Origin: Helicobacter ganmani
Lineage (GTDB): Bacteria; Campylobacterota; Campylobacteria; Campylobacterales; Helicobacteraceae
Assembly: GCF_003364315.1 (NCBI RefSeq)
Contig: NZ_NXLS01000004.1
Span: forward strand, 1 to 64,000
DNA: 64,000 bases
Reading direction: 5' to 3'
The position numbers were made by a program, and so were the translations under genes. Numbering within the stretch: position 1 is the stretch's first letter; every line of letters starts with the position of its first letter. Below, piece by piece: positions 56,772 to 64,000 of this stretch. The notes below the pieces were generated by a model, which was not told the origin of the DNA, searched no databases, and worked only from the letters and a program-made list of their open reading frames with translations.

Positions 56772-56798
56772 TTTAGTTTTTTAAAAAACAGCCGATAT
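56772..56798 (+). promoter_or_regulatory. Sigma-28 (FliA) promoter of the 506-residue EF-hand gene
   Basis: TTTAGTTT (56772-56779), a spacer of exactly 11 bases, then GCCGATAT (56791-56798): an almost perfect flagellar late promoter. The ATG is 32 bases after the -10, with AAAAAGGAG as ribosome binding site. Confidence 0.82.
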
Positions 56799-56829
56799 AG
56801 TCAGTATTAATTTATAAAAAGGAGAAAAA

Positions 56830-58350
56830 ATGCAAGCAAGTTTTAGTCTCTCTTCTTTGCAAGCCTCATATACTACCACGCAATGGAGTGCTGTTAAAGA
56901 AGAGCTTACAAACAATCAAGCAAATAGTGTTCCACAATCAACTATTAATCAAGACGCAGGAGGAAGCACGACTAGTATCGTAGCTAGCAACTCTTTGCTT
57001 GGTGATAGGTTGGGAGATTTTCAAAAAACTATTTTAAATCGGGCATTGAGTAAAATTTCAGAAATTCAAGATGAAATGATGAAAACTTGGGAACAATTAT
57101 TCCCAAGCGCAAACAATAGCACAAGTTCATCACAAACCACAACAATCACAATGTCTGATTTGCTCTATAACAAAAACTTTGCAAGTCAAATCATAGGAAG
57201 TGGAATCAGTCTTTCTCAAGGATTCTCAACAAGTTTAGAGGTTTCAATCTCTGGTAAAATAATAGGAAGCGATGGAATAGAAAAAAGCTTAGATTTAAGC
57301 ATTAGCGTTTCTCAAAGCTTTATGCAAAATCTACAAATAAGTAGCTCAAATGCTACCAAAATCCCTGAAGATGTAAATAAAAAAGTCATTGACCCGCTTG
57401 TGATTGATTATGAGGGCAGTGGCACAGAGCTTAGCGATACCAAAATGCGTTTTGATTTGGACAGCGATGGCACTCCTGACCAAATCTCCACACTCAAAAA
57501 AGGTTCTGGATTCTTGGCACTTGATAAAAATGGCGATGGTAAAATCAATGATGGCAGTGAGCTTTTTGGCACACAAAGTGGTGATGGATTCAAAGACTTG
57601 AGCATTTATGATTCCAATAATGATGGCAAGATTGACAAAGACGACCCAATCTATGACAAACTAAGAATCTGGACTCCTGATGCAAATGGTGAAGGACAAC
57701 TTGTAGGATTGGGCGAAAAAGGAATCGGGGTGATTTACCTCAACGCCCAAGAGAGTCAAGAAATGATGAGGGGAGAAAATGGGGATTTATTAGGAATCAA
57801 ACAAAAAACAGCAGACTATTTGCGTGAAGATGGTAGTAGCGGACAAATCCACCACATTGATTTGGTAAGCGAAAAAATTAAAGACGAAGCGGTGCTAAAT
57901 CAAGCAACAAACGATGCGATTCTAGCAAATGGAGGACAAAGCATTTCTCAAATCCTTGCAAACAAAGCTTATCAAGGAATGGGCGTTTCTGCATCTAATT
58001 TGTCTCCAAATAGTATTATCCCAATGTTTAGTGCGTTAGGAAATGGAATCACAGGATTATTTGAACGCGTCCCTATGGCTAGTCTTACAAGCCTTGAAGT
58101 CAAAGTGTCTTTTAGCCTCAATTCCTTGCAAACTGCCAACAATGGCGTCAGTCAAGAAGCATCTAAAATTTGGAATGCGGTAGAGGATAATTTCAAAAAA
58201 ATGGAAGAAATGAAAGAAAAAATGGAATCTGCATTTAAGCGATTTGATGAATTTATGCAGCTCAACCGCTTGATATTTGACCCACTAAAAAACAAAGATA
58301 ATGTGTTTAAAAGCTTCAACTCAAACACTCTAGGAAAACTTCTTGCATAA
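56830..58350 (+). CDS. Calcium-binding repeat protein under FliA control
   Basis: A 506-residue Ser/Asn/Gly-rich protein without signal peptide or membrane helix. Acidic Ca-binding loops are at 209-217 (DLDSDGTPD), 232-243 (DKNGDGKINDGS) and 261-272 (DSNNDGKIDKDD), plus TPDANGEGQ at 282-290. FSLSSLQ at the N-terminus recurs as FSLNSLQ near residue 435. The perfect sigma-28 promoter makes it a late flagellar-coexpressed protein; in Campylobacter such non-flagellar proteins are often exported by the flagellar system and affect host colonisation. The family is not recognised. A hairpin terminator follows. Confidence 0.78.
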   Translation: MQASFSLSSLQASYTTTQWSAVKEELTNNQANSVPQSTINQDAGGSTTSIVASNSLLGDRLGDFQKTILNRALSKISEIQDEMMKTWEQLFPSANNSTSSSQTTTITMSDLLYNKNFASQIIGSGISLSQGFSTSLEVSISGKIIGSDGIEKSLDLSISVSQSFMQNLQISSSNATKIPEDVNKKVIDPLVIDYEGSGTELSDTKMRFDLDSDGTPDQISTLKKGSGFLALDKNGDGKINDGSELFGTQSGDGFKDLSIYDSNNDGKIDKDDPIYDKLRIWTPDANGEGQLVGLGEKGIGVIYLNAQESQEMMRGENGDLLGIKQKTADYLREDGSSGQIHHIDLVSEKIKDEAVLNQATNDAILANGGQSISQILANKAYQGMGVSASNLSPNSIIPMFSALGNGITGLFERVPMASLTSLEVKVSFSLNSLQTANNGVSQEASKIWNAVEDNFKKMEEMKEKMESAFKRFDEFMQLNRLIFDPLKNKDNVFKSFNSNTLGKLLA

Positions 58351-58355
58351 TTTCA

Positions 58356-58374
58356 AGAATCCCTTTGGGATTCT
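58356..58374 (+). terminator. Terminator after the 506-residue EF-hand gene
   Basis: AGAATCCC and GGGATTCT form a perfect 8-bp stem with a 3-base loop, 6 bases after the stop; TTTTTC follows 18 bases on. Confidence 0.7.
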
Positions 58375-58599
58375 ATGCAAATTGCCTTTTTCTCAAAATT
58401 TTTCAAGTCAAAATTTCCCCCAAACATTCTTTACTTTCTTGAAAGCCTATCTAAATAACTCCTTATCTTGCTTGAACTAATACCATTGCACAAATCCCAT
58501 CTTTCTGCACTGCAAGAAATCAAACCGCCCACGCACGCAAAGCCTAACTTATAAGAGAGCGTGAGTGTATGATTCTTTCTTTTGCATTCATTTTTTACC

Positions 58600-61239
58600 T
58601 TAGACATAATTCACTAATGATAATTGAGAAATCTTGCCAATGCTAGAAAGCATTGCTTGATAACCAAGTGCAAGCGTTGAAAATTGCAAATAAGTTTCCG
58701 CAAAATCTGTATCAATCGTCTCACTGCGCAAGGTTTTCACTTGTACAATCAAAGCTTCTGTGCGTTCAATAGAATATTTAAACGCGTTGCCCTGTGCCCC
58801 ATTTTTGGTATGCACTTTATTGATATGGTCTGCCAAATGGTCAAAGATTGCAATTGCATTTTGGATTCCGGGATTCCGCATAGAATCATCATAATTATCA
58901 GAACCCGGGCGATAAGTGCCATCTTCTAGCGCTTGGATAATCTTATCAATTTGTTGAAAGAAATTTACATGTGGGTCTTCGCCAATCACTGCATTATTCG
59001 CTTGAAAGGTCAATGCGGGGTGATTTGTTGTATTTGTATCTACACGCCCATTTGCATCTAATCTAAAGTTGCTACTTTCATCATCATAGAGCATAAATTC
59101 CATTCGTGTAGGTATGCGGTTTAAATCTTTTAACTGCAACTGCCCATTGACATCAAGACCAATCCATACATTATTTTTTGCCTGACTTAACATTGTCTCA
59201 TAAGCAACTTTTTCAGCGGGATTGTTGAAATTAGCCCCCGCATTGAAAACTGCCGCTAAATCCCCCGGATTAGAATTGCTAAGATTCATTACCATTCCCA
59301 ATGTATCGGCAAGTTGTTGATAAGTTACATCATTTGCAGGTGTTGCATTGCCACCCACTTGCGGAGGATTCCCATTTGCTTGCAAGATTGGAATCTCAAT
59401 GCCTGCGATATTTTGCCCATTCATTTGCGCAGGAGAATTTATAATCATTACGCTTCCTGTATTTCTAAACTCTATCCTACCACTAATTGCCACTCCATTG
59501 ACATCTTTAACTTCAAAGTTATAAGTGTGTCCATCAAGGCTCACTCCAGCAACTTCTGATAGCTTTGTTTCCATTGTCGCGTATTCATTTGTAGAGCGCA
59601 CGATTTGAGAGACATTAGAGCTTAATGTGCCACCGCTACGAGAGAATCCTACTCTATCATATTCTACGCTATAATCATTGCGGAATCCATTTACAGGATT
59701 ACCTGCTGCGTCATTAGCAGTCAAAGTAACACTAAGAGAGCTTGTTCCAATATAAGGCAATTCTTTATCGTCTTTATCTGGCGGATTCTTTTTGGAAACA
59801 TTATTATCCACTACGATAATCTTGCCTTCTGCAAATTGCACATCTACATCACCATTTGCGCCATACACGCGCTTAATTTCGTCCATCAAATCTTGCACCG
59901 TGCTTGCAGGGGTAATTGCAAAGTTTGTAGGTGCTACGGCTGCACCCGCTGTGTCTAGTGCAGTGTTCCCTTCTGTTCCGCTAAGAGTAATGGAATTCAC
60001 TCCATTTGGAAAAATATCACTCAATAAAGTGTTGGTTTTGGCGATTTCATTTGTATGCGTTCTAAAAGTCGTAGGAATCGTATGCACACGATGGTCGTTA
60101 TAATCTTCTACTGAAGTAATACTTTCGCTAGAAAAAGTGCCGAGATAAGGACTTTGCACATAAGTATTTACCTTGACACCACTATTAAGTAAGCGGTCAA
60201 TATCCGCTGTTCCTACACCATCTCCGGGCGGAACTGCATTGATGTCATTGTCTGGGTCTTGGTAGCTACTAGAAACCATATAAAATTCAATATTTGAGCG
60301 TCCGCCTGTTAAGTCTTTAATCTCAATTTCACCCCATTTATTCACCGTTACATCTACGACTTGGCTAACCTCTGTATTGCCAAACTCTCTTCCGATTTTG
60401 TCTAACAAATCCTGCACGGTGGAAGCTTGATTTTTATCCGTATATGCAACATCCATAGAAAATTTGGATTTAAATGCGCTCCCATCTGCTCTACGTCCTG
60501 TGATATAAAAAACTTCTGGTGGATTGTTGCTTGTATCTGCGTCGTTATCCCCCACCAAATCACGCAAAGTATCCGCCGCTGTAATATGCACTTCTTCACT
60601 CACTCCCGTTGGGTGATTTGGGTCCATAATTGCTGGATTTAGTTTGCTTTGATTAAACTTTGGAATATTCGTTGAAATCATACGACTCTTATCATTATCC
60701 GAACCAAAGAATAACTCTGCCCCTGTAATATTATAAGCAACAGAATTGTTAGAACCAAGCAATGCATTCAAGGTAGCATTATTACCATTATAGCTTCCAT
60801 CGGCATTAAAAGGCATTCGCGTTGTAGCTGTGCCCCCAAAGATATATTCTCCACCCACAGAAGTATTAGCAAGCGTCAAAAAGTGGTCGCGGATAGACTT
60901 TAAATCCTTTGCAATCGCAAGACGCGAAGTCTCACTATGAATATTATTTGCTCCCTGCACCAATTTGGTTTTGAATTGGTCCATATTCTTGGTTAAATCA
61001 CTCAAAGCAGTATCAGTATGCTTTGTATAAGTTAAGGCATTCGTTGCGAGAGCGTGGCTTTGACTCAAAGTTGTAAGATTATAATCCAATCCTAGAGTTT
61101 TGTTAAAAATAGAAGTTCCTTGATAACCATACTGAATCTTTAAACCATTCATCTGAGACAAAGTTCTATCCAACAAATTTTGGGTTTTGTTTTGTTGGTA
61201 TTGCATAGTTGTATATCTTGAGCTAGTGCCGATTCGCAT
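58600..61239 (-). CDS. flgL: Flagellar hook-associated protein 3
   Basis: An 879-residue FlgL joining hook and filament. The N-terminus MRIGTSSRYTTMQYQQNKTQ and the C-terminus (TDFAETYLQFSTLALGYQAM and onward) are the flagellin-like D0/D1 helices. The central 600 residues are a large, Asn/Asp/Gly-rich insertion typical of epsilonproteobacterial FlgL (far longer than the roughly 300 residues of enterics) and probably surface exposed. A sigma-54 box lies upstream. It is the clearest structural flagellar gene here and anchors the RpoN set. Confidence 0.93.
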   Translation of the reverse strand: MRIGTSSRYTTMQYQQNKTQNLLDRTLSQMNGLKIQYGYQGTSIFNKTLGLDYNLTTLSQSHALATNALTYTKHTDTALSDLTKNMDQFKTKLVQGANNIHSETSRLAIAKDLKSIRDHFLTLANTSVGGEYIFGGTATTRMPFNADGSYNGNNATLNALLGSNNSVAYNITGAELFFGSDNDKSRMISTNIPKFNQSKLNPAIMDPNHPTGVSEEVHITAADTLRDLVGDNDADTSNNPPEVFYITGRRADGSAFKSKFSMDVAYTDKNQASTVQDLLDKIGREFGNTEVSQVVDVTVNKWGEIEIKDLTGGRSNIEFYMVSSSYQDPDNDINAVPPGDGVGTADIDRLLNSGVKVNTYVQSPYLGTFSSESITSVEDYNDHRVHTIPTTFRTHTNEIAKTNTLLSDIFPNGVNSITLSGTEGNTALDTAGAAVAPTNFAITPASTVQDLMDEIKRVYGANGDVDVQFAEGKIIVVDNNVSKKNPPDKDDKELPYIGTSSLSVTLTANDAAGNPVNGFRNDYSVEYDRVGFSRSGGTLSSNVSQIVRSTNEYATMETKLSEVAGVSLDGHTYNFEVKDVNGVAISGRIEFRNTGSVMIINSPAQMNGQNIAGIEIPILQANGNPPQVGGNATPANDVTYQQLADTLGMVMNLSNSNPGDLAAVFNAGANFNNPAEKVAYETMLSQAKNNVWIGLDVNGQLQLKDLNRIPTRMEFMLYDDESSNFRLDANGRVDTNTTNHPALTFQANNAVIGEDPHVNFFQQIDKIIQALEDGTYRPGSDNYDDSMRNPGIQNAIAIFDHLADHINKVHTKNGAQGNAFKYSIERTEALIVQVKTLRSETIDTDFAETYLQFSTLALGYQAMLSSIGKISQLSLVNYV

Positions 61240-61280
61240 AACATTAACCTTTCTAAAAATTTAGTTTATTAAAAAATATA

Positions 61281-61298
61281 AAGCAAATTTTATTCCAT
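61281..61298 (-). promoter_or_regulatory. Sigma-54 (RpoN) promoter of flgL
   Basis: Minus strand ATGGAATAAAATTTGCTT: GG (61295-61296) and GC (61283-61284) are 10 bases apart. Predicted start near 61271, a 32-base leader. Confidence 0.78.
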
Positions 61299-61335
61299 AT
61301 TGTTAAAACCAATGCGTCTAATAATATTATGGGAT

Positions 61336-61701
61336 TTATTGGGGGGAGCTTTTTTCAAAAGTAATTGCAATAGAATTGACGCAATGGCGAATATTCTTTG
61401 GCGTAAATCCTTCCCCTGCAAAAATGTGCCCTAAATGCCCGCCACATTTTGCGCAAGTGATTTCTATTCTCCTGCCATCTGCGTCTAATTGCTCTGTAAT
61501 TGCTCCTTGCAAACAATCGTCAAAACTCGCCCAACCACAGCCACTATGAAATTTGCTTGCAGAATCATACAAGGCTTGATTGCATTGTTTGCAGTGATAG
61601 ATTCCTGTTTCAAAAAAATTTTCAAATTCTCCGCTAAAAGGTGCTTCCGTGCCTTTATGTAATATCACACGCTGTTCTTCTTTGGTTAATTTTCTATACA
61701 T
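61336..61701 (-). CDS. msrB: Peptide methionine-R-sulfoxide reductase
   Basis: A 121-residue repair enzyme reducing R-methionine sulfoxide. Two zinc CXXC pairs are present (CKQC and CAKC), the substrate segment GCGWASFDD, and the catalytic cysteine in RHCVNSIAITF. It is a stand-alone cytosolic MsrB. The ATG at 61701 is inside the end of rsfS (8-base overlap). A run of six C/G lies at the very 3' end (61339-61344), where slippage would change only the last residues. Confidence 0.92.
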   Translation of the reverse strand: MYRKLTKEEQRVILHKGTEAPFSGEFENFFETGIYHCKQCNQALYDSASKFHSGCGWASFDDCLQGAITEQLDADGRRIEITCAKCGGHLGHIFAGEGFTPKNIRHCVNSIAITFEKSSPQ

Positions 61702-62053
61702 TTTTTTCTTTTCTTTCATTTTCTTGAAGTAATTTTTGCAAAAACTCTTCTAAATTAAATTTTTTGCGTTGATTCTCTGTAAATAAATGAATGATAATAT
61801 CACCCAAATCTATAACAATCCAATCCGGATTCTCCTCATCAATATGGAAAAAACTTTCACCCTTTGCTTTCAGCTGTTTTTTAAGCTCTTCTAAAAGTGC
61901 CATTGCGTGTCGGTCAATCAGTGCTGTGGCAATTACGACAAAATCCACAAAATAATCTGTTTTTTCAAGGTTAAAAACTTCAATGTTTTCTCCTTTTTTT
62001 TCTTCTATGATTTGACAAATTTCTGCAATCATTTTTTGTCTATTTTCTTGCAA
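61694..62053 (-). CDS. rsfS: Ribosome silencing factor
   Basis: A 119-residue RsfS/YbeB/Iojap protein that binds L14 of the large subunit and blocks subunit joining when nutrients are scarce. Typical features are EKTDYFVDFVVIATA, the RHAMALLEELKKQL helix, and DWIVIDLGDIIIHLFT. The TTG start has AAAGGAA 7 bases upstream, better than an ATG at 62032. It overlaps nadD by 25 bases and msrB by 8, so nadD-rsfS-msrB are one transcript. Confidence 0.92.
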   Translation of the reverse strand: MQENRQKMIAEICQIIEEKKGENIEVFNLEKTDYFVDFVVIATALIDRHAMALLEELKKQLKAKGESFFHIDEENPDWIVIDLGDIIIHLFTENQRKKFNLEEFLQKLLQENERKEKNV

Positions 62054-62634
62054 TTTATTTCCTTTAATATTAATTCCAAAATAGGCTGTGGAATCAGACG
62101 AGACAACTCCACAAAATCACTACAAGCTAACTTATTGCGAATTTGCGTGGAACTTATATCCATTGCGCAAAATGGCAAAGTTTGAAAATTTTGCGGAATC
62201 CTAAAGCCTTTGCGTGGAATTATAACAAATTCTACATTGTTTTGAAGCCAATCAAAATTTTGCCATTTATGCAAAGATTCTACATTATCCGCACCAACAA
62301 GCAAATACATTTTGTCTTTTGGGGTTAGAGAATAGGTTTGTTGGATAAATTGCAAAGTTTGATAAGTCGGAATAGGAGCATTTTGACGCACTTCATAGTC
62401 CAATATTTCTATTTTGTCTGCCCAGACTTTCAAGGATTCTTTACATAGAATCCTAAGCCATTCTAGGCGCAATTTGGGAGAAAAATAGAAATGACTCTTA
62501 AAAGGATTTAAAAAATTTGGCACGAGGAATAATTTATCTATCTCCTTTGCATTTAAAACAGATTCTATAATGCGTAAATGCCCAAAATGTGGTGGGTCAA
62601 AAGAACCACCAAAGCAAGCAAACTTGCGCTGCAT
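62029..62634 (-). CDS. nadD: Nicotinate-nucleotide adenylyltransferase
   Basis: A 201-residue enzyme joining nicotinate mononucleotide and ATP into deamido-NAD. The ATP motif GSFDPPHFGHL is near the start, and ISSTQIRNKL near the end matches the family's second ATP motif. The ATG at 62634 is chosen over a TTG at 62652 because of AAAGGAAAGAG. NadD followed by RsfS is a very common pair. Confidence 0.93.
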   Translation of the reverse strand: MQRKFACFGGSFDPPHFGHLRIIESVLNAKEIDKLFLVPNFLNPFKSHFYFSPKLRLEWLRILCKESLKVWADKIEILDYEVRQNAPIPTYQTLQFIQQTYSLTPKDKMYLLVGADNVESLHKWQNFDWLQNNVEFVIIPRKGFRIPQNFQTLPFCAMDISSTQIRNKLACSDFVELSRLIPQPILELILKEINCKKIDKK

Positions 62635-62722
62635 CTCTTTCCTTTGTAACAAAACCTCTTTTTAAGCTTTTAAAATGCCTTAAATTTAGGTAAAATTGTA
62701 GCAAAAACAAATGTAGAATGGA

Positions 62723-63487
62723 ATGAATTTGGAATGGTTTGAAATTGCTTTGGTTTTTTGTTTTGGATTGAGTTTTGGCTCTTTTGCTAATGTCCTAATC
62801 TATCGTATTCCACATTCTTTAAGCCTCATCACTCCAAATTCTTTTTGCCCTCACTGCCAAAAAAGCCTTAAACTTAAAGATAAGATTCCTTTATTGTCGT
62901 TTCTTTTTTATCGTGCAAAATGCCCTTACTGCCTTGCTAAGATTCCATTTTATTATTTTTTCAGCGAAATATTAGGTGGAATCTTAGCAATCTTTTGCTA
63001 TGTTTGGCTTGGCATTTTTGGGATAATTCTTTTTTGGCTTTTGCTGTGTTTTTATGTTTTAAGCGTTATAGATTGGCATTTTTTAGAGATTCCAGATAGT
63101 TTAAACTTCCTTAATCTAGCACTTGGGGTGAGCTATGGTATAGGAGAGTTACCTGCAAATTTACTTGGTATAGCTTGGGCAGAATCTTTACTCTTTGCTT
63201 TTTGCTTTATGGGGATTGCAAGTTTTTTACGGCTTTTTGTGGGTAGTTTCACCCGCAAAGAAGTCTTGGGAGAAGGAGATATTATTGTTTTTGGCACACT
63301 AGGGTCGGCACTTGGTGGAAATGGAATCTTAGCAATCTTTTTTGGAGCAAGCTTCGCACTTTTTGTTCTATTAATCCTTAAATACTTTCCCAACATCAAC
63401 TCATTAGCCCTTGCGATTCCTTTTGTGCCTTTTTTGTTCTTGGGATTTTTTCTCACTCTTTTATGCCAGTTTTTTCAAATTCTTTAA
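62723..63487 (+). CDS. Prepilin peptidase (A24 family)
   Basis: A 254-residue inner membrane aspartic peptidase that cleaves and N-methylates prepilin-like proteins. The zinc-binding CPHC and CPYC pairs (42-45, 67-70) form the methyltransferase part; catalytic aspartates are D117 in SVIDWH and the one in LGEGDII (near 187). In Campylobacter the enzyme serves the type II secretion-like competence machinery. It fits with the periplasmic DNA ligase as a natural transformation set, though that link is inference. Confidence 0.88.
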   Translation: MNLEWFEIALVFCFGLSFGSFANVLIYRIPHSLSLITPNSFCPHCQKSLKLKDKIPLLSFLFYRAKCPYCLAKIPFYYFFSEILGGILAIFCYVWLGIFGIILFWLLLCFYVLSVIDWHFLEIPDSLNFLNLALGVSYGIGELPANLLGIAWAESLLFAFCFMGIASFLRLFVGSFTRKEVLGEGDIIVFGTLGSALGGNGILAIFFGASFALFVLLILKYFPNINSLALAIPFVPFLFLGFFLTLLCQFFQIL

Positions 63488-63580
63488 AAGATTCCATTTT
63501 TCCCTTTCTAACTTTCAACGCAGTTTTACAAAAATCAACTTACAATAACAGCGCAAAAATTAAAAATTTTAAGGAAAATT

Positions 63581-63970
63581 ATGCAAATTAGAATTTATTA
63601 TGAAGACACAGATTGCGGTGGGATCGTTTATCATACAAACTATTTAAAATATTGCGAACGTGCAAGAAGTGAAGCATTTTTCAAAGCCAAAATTACGCCC
63701 TTGCAAGACAACATCGGATTTGTCGTCAAAGAAATGCAAATCCACTTCCACCATCCAGCAAAACTTGGAGATTTATTAGAAGTGCAAACGCAAATTTTGG
63801 AGCAAAAATCTGCTTCTGTGAATCTTTTGCAAACAATCTATCTTGCAAATCCAAAGATTCCTACCAAAATTTTTTCTGCTACAATTACACTTGTTTGTAT
63901 GGATTCTCAATCCCAAAAAATTACTAGAATCCCCTTGTGGGCGCAAGAAGTATTTAACACTCTACAATAA
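63581..63970 (+). CDS. ybgC: Acyl-CoA thioesterase (YbgC/FadM family)
   Basis: A 129-residue hotdog-fold thioesterase. The signature YYEDTDCGGIVYHTNYLKY with the catalytic aspartate (D11) is near the N-terminus. H. pylori YbgC hydrolyses fatty acyl-CoA. It is cytosolic and may link to phospholipid synthesis. A TAAGGAAAATT site precedes the ATG. It may start a transcript with the following partial gene. Confidence 0.9.
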   Translation: MQIRIYYEDTDCGGIVYHTNYLKYCERARSEAFFKAKITPLQDNIGFVVKEMQIHFHHPAKLGDLLEVQTQILEQKSASVNLLQTIYLANPKIPTKIFSATITLVCMDSQSQKITRIPLWAQEVFNTLQ

Positions 63971-63978
63971 GGAAAATA

Positions 63979-64000
63979 ATGGAACAAGAACAAAAAATTC
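63979..64000 (+). CDS. Start of an unidentified gene, cut by the window edge
   Basis: An ATG at 63979 preceded by AAGGAAAAT opens MEQEQKI and then leaves the window. It lies 8 bases after the ybgC stop. Nothing can be said about the product. Confidence 0.5.

Overview
The window is a 64 kb stretch of an AT-rich epsilonproteobacterial chromosome, most likely an enterohepatic Helicobacter of the H. pullorum / H. canadensis / H. winghamensis kind. Evidence for this: a Campylobacter-type major outer membrane porin instead of the large H. pylori Hop set, a split energy-taxis receptor (CetB + CetA), a second glutamyl-tRNA synthetase (GltX2) followed by yggT and slt, the futalosine menaquinone gene mqnE, a Maf-type flagellin glycosyltransferase, a very long FlgL, and H. 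pylori-like neighbour pairs (gyrA - small gene - flgR; truA - lptF; cdsA - dxr). No rRNA, tRNA, CRISPR array, insertion sequence or prophage was seen. The segment is core chromosome, with most of the interest in flagellar control and small accessory genes.

Layout. 1-7.2 kb: partial acyltransferase, gpt, mqnE, cetB-cetA, an outer membrane beta-barrel gene and uvrD. 7.4-12.8 kb: a LysR regulator, then a minus-strand block (YgjP-like protease, periplasmic protein, degenerate uracil-DNA-glycosylase-like protein, periplasmic cyclophilin, prs). 12.9-18.4 kb: maf and an overlapping operon beginning with a FlgP-like protein. 18.6-26.6 kb: porin, gltX2-yggT-slt, a tiny flagellar-motif protein, speA-cysE. 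26.9-33.9 kb: kef-recR-nhaP, glnK-amtB, sdaC. 34-40.7 kb (minus): LMW phosphatase, asd, flgR, gyrA, a protease-like protein. 40.8-45 kb: cyclophilin, cdsA-dxr, htrA. 45-56.6 kb: EF-hand protein, acetate transporter, cysK, acnB, cytochrome c peroxidase, truA-lptF, periplasmic DNA ligase, gdhA. 56.8-64 kb: second EF-hand protein, flgL, nadD-rsfS-msrB, prepilin peptidase, ybgC.

The strongest system-level signal is regulatory. Five genes scattered over the window carry a sigma-54 box (GG-N10-GC with TTGC-type -12): flgL, the FlgP-like gene, an 80-residue protein with the flagellar rod/hook C-terminal motif, a 225-residue outer membrane barrel and a 454-residue EF-hand protein. A second EF-hand protein (506 residues) has a textbook sigma-28 promoter. 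The sigma-54 activator FlgR is encoded in the same window. This suggests that uncharacterised EF-hand and outer membrane proteins are made in step with the flagellum and may be exported by or attached to it.

Metabolically the genes combine into ammonium uptake and assimilation (glnK-amtB, gdhA), cysteine synthesis (cysE, cysK), serine and acetate uptake (sdaC, satP), arginine decarboxylation, menaquinone and isoprenoid synthesis, and periplasmic stress defence (htrA, cyclophilin, cytochrome c peroxidase, msrB). Several intergenic gaps hold degenerate copies of a palindromic repeat family. All functional calls are by reading motifs and family resemblance; no database search was run.
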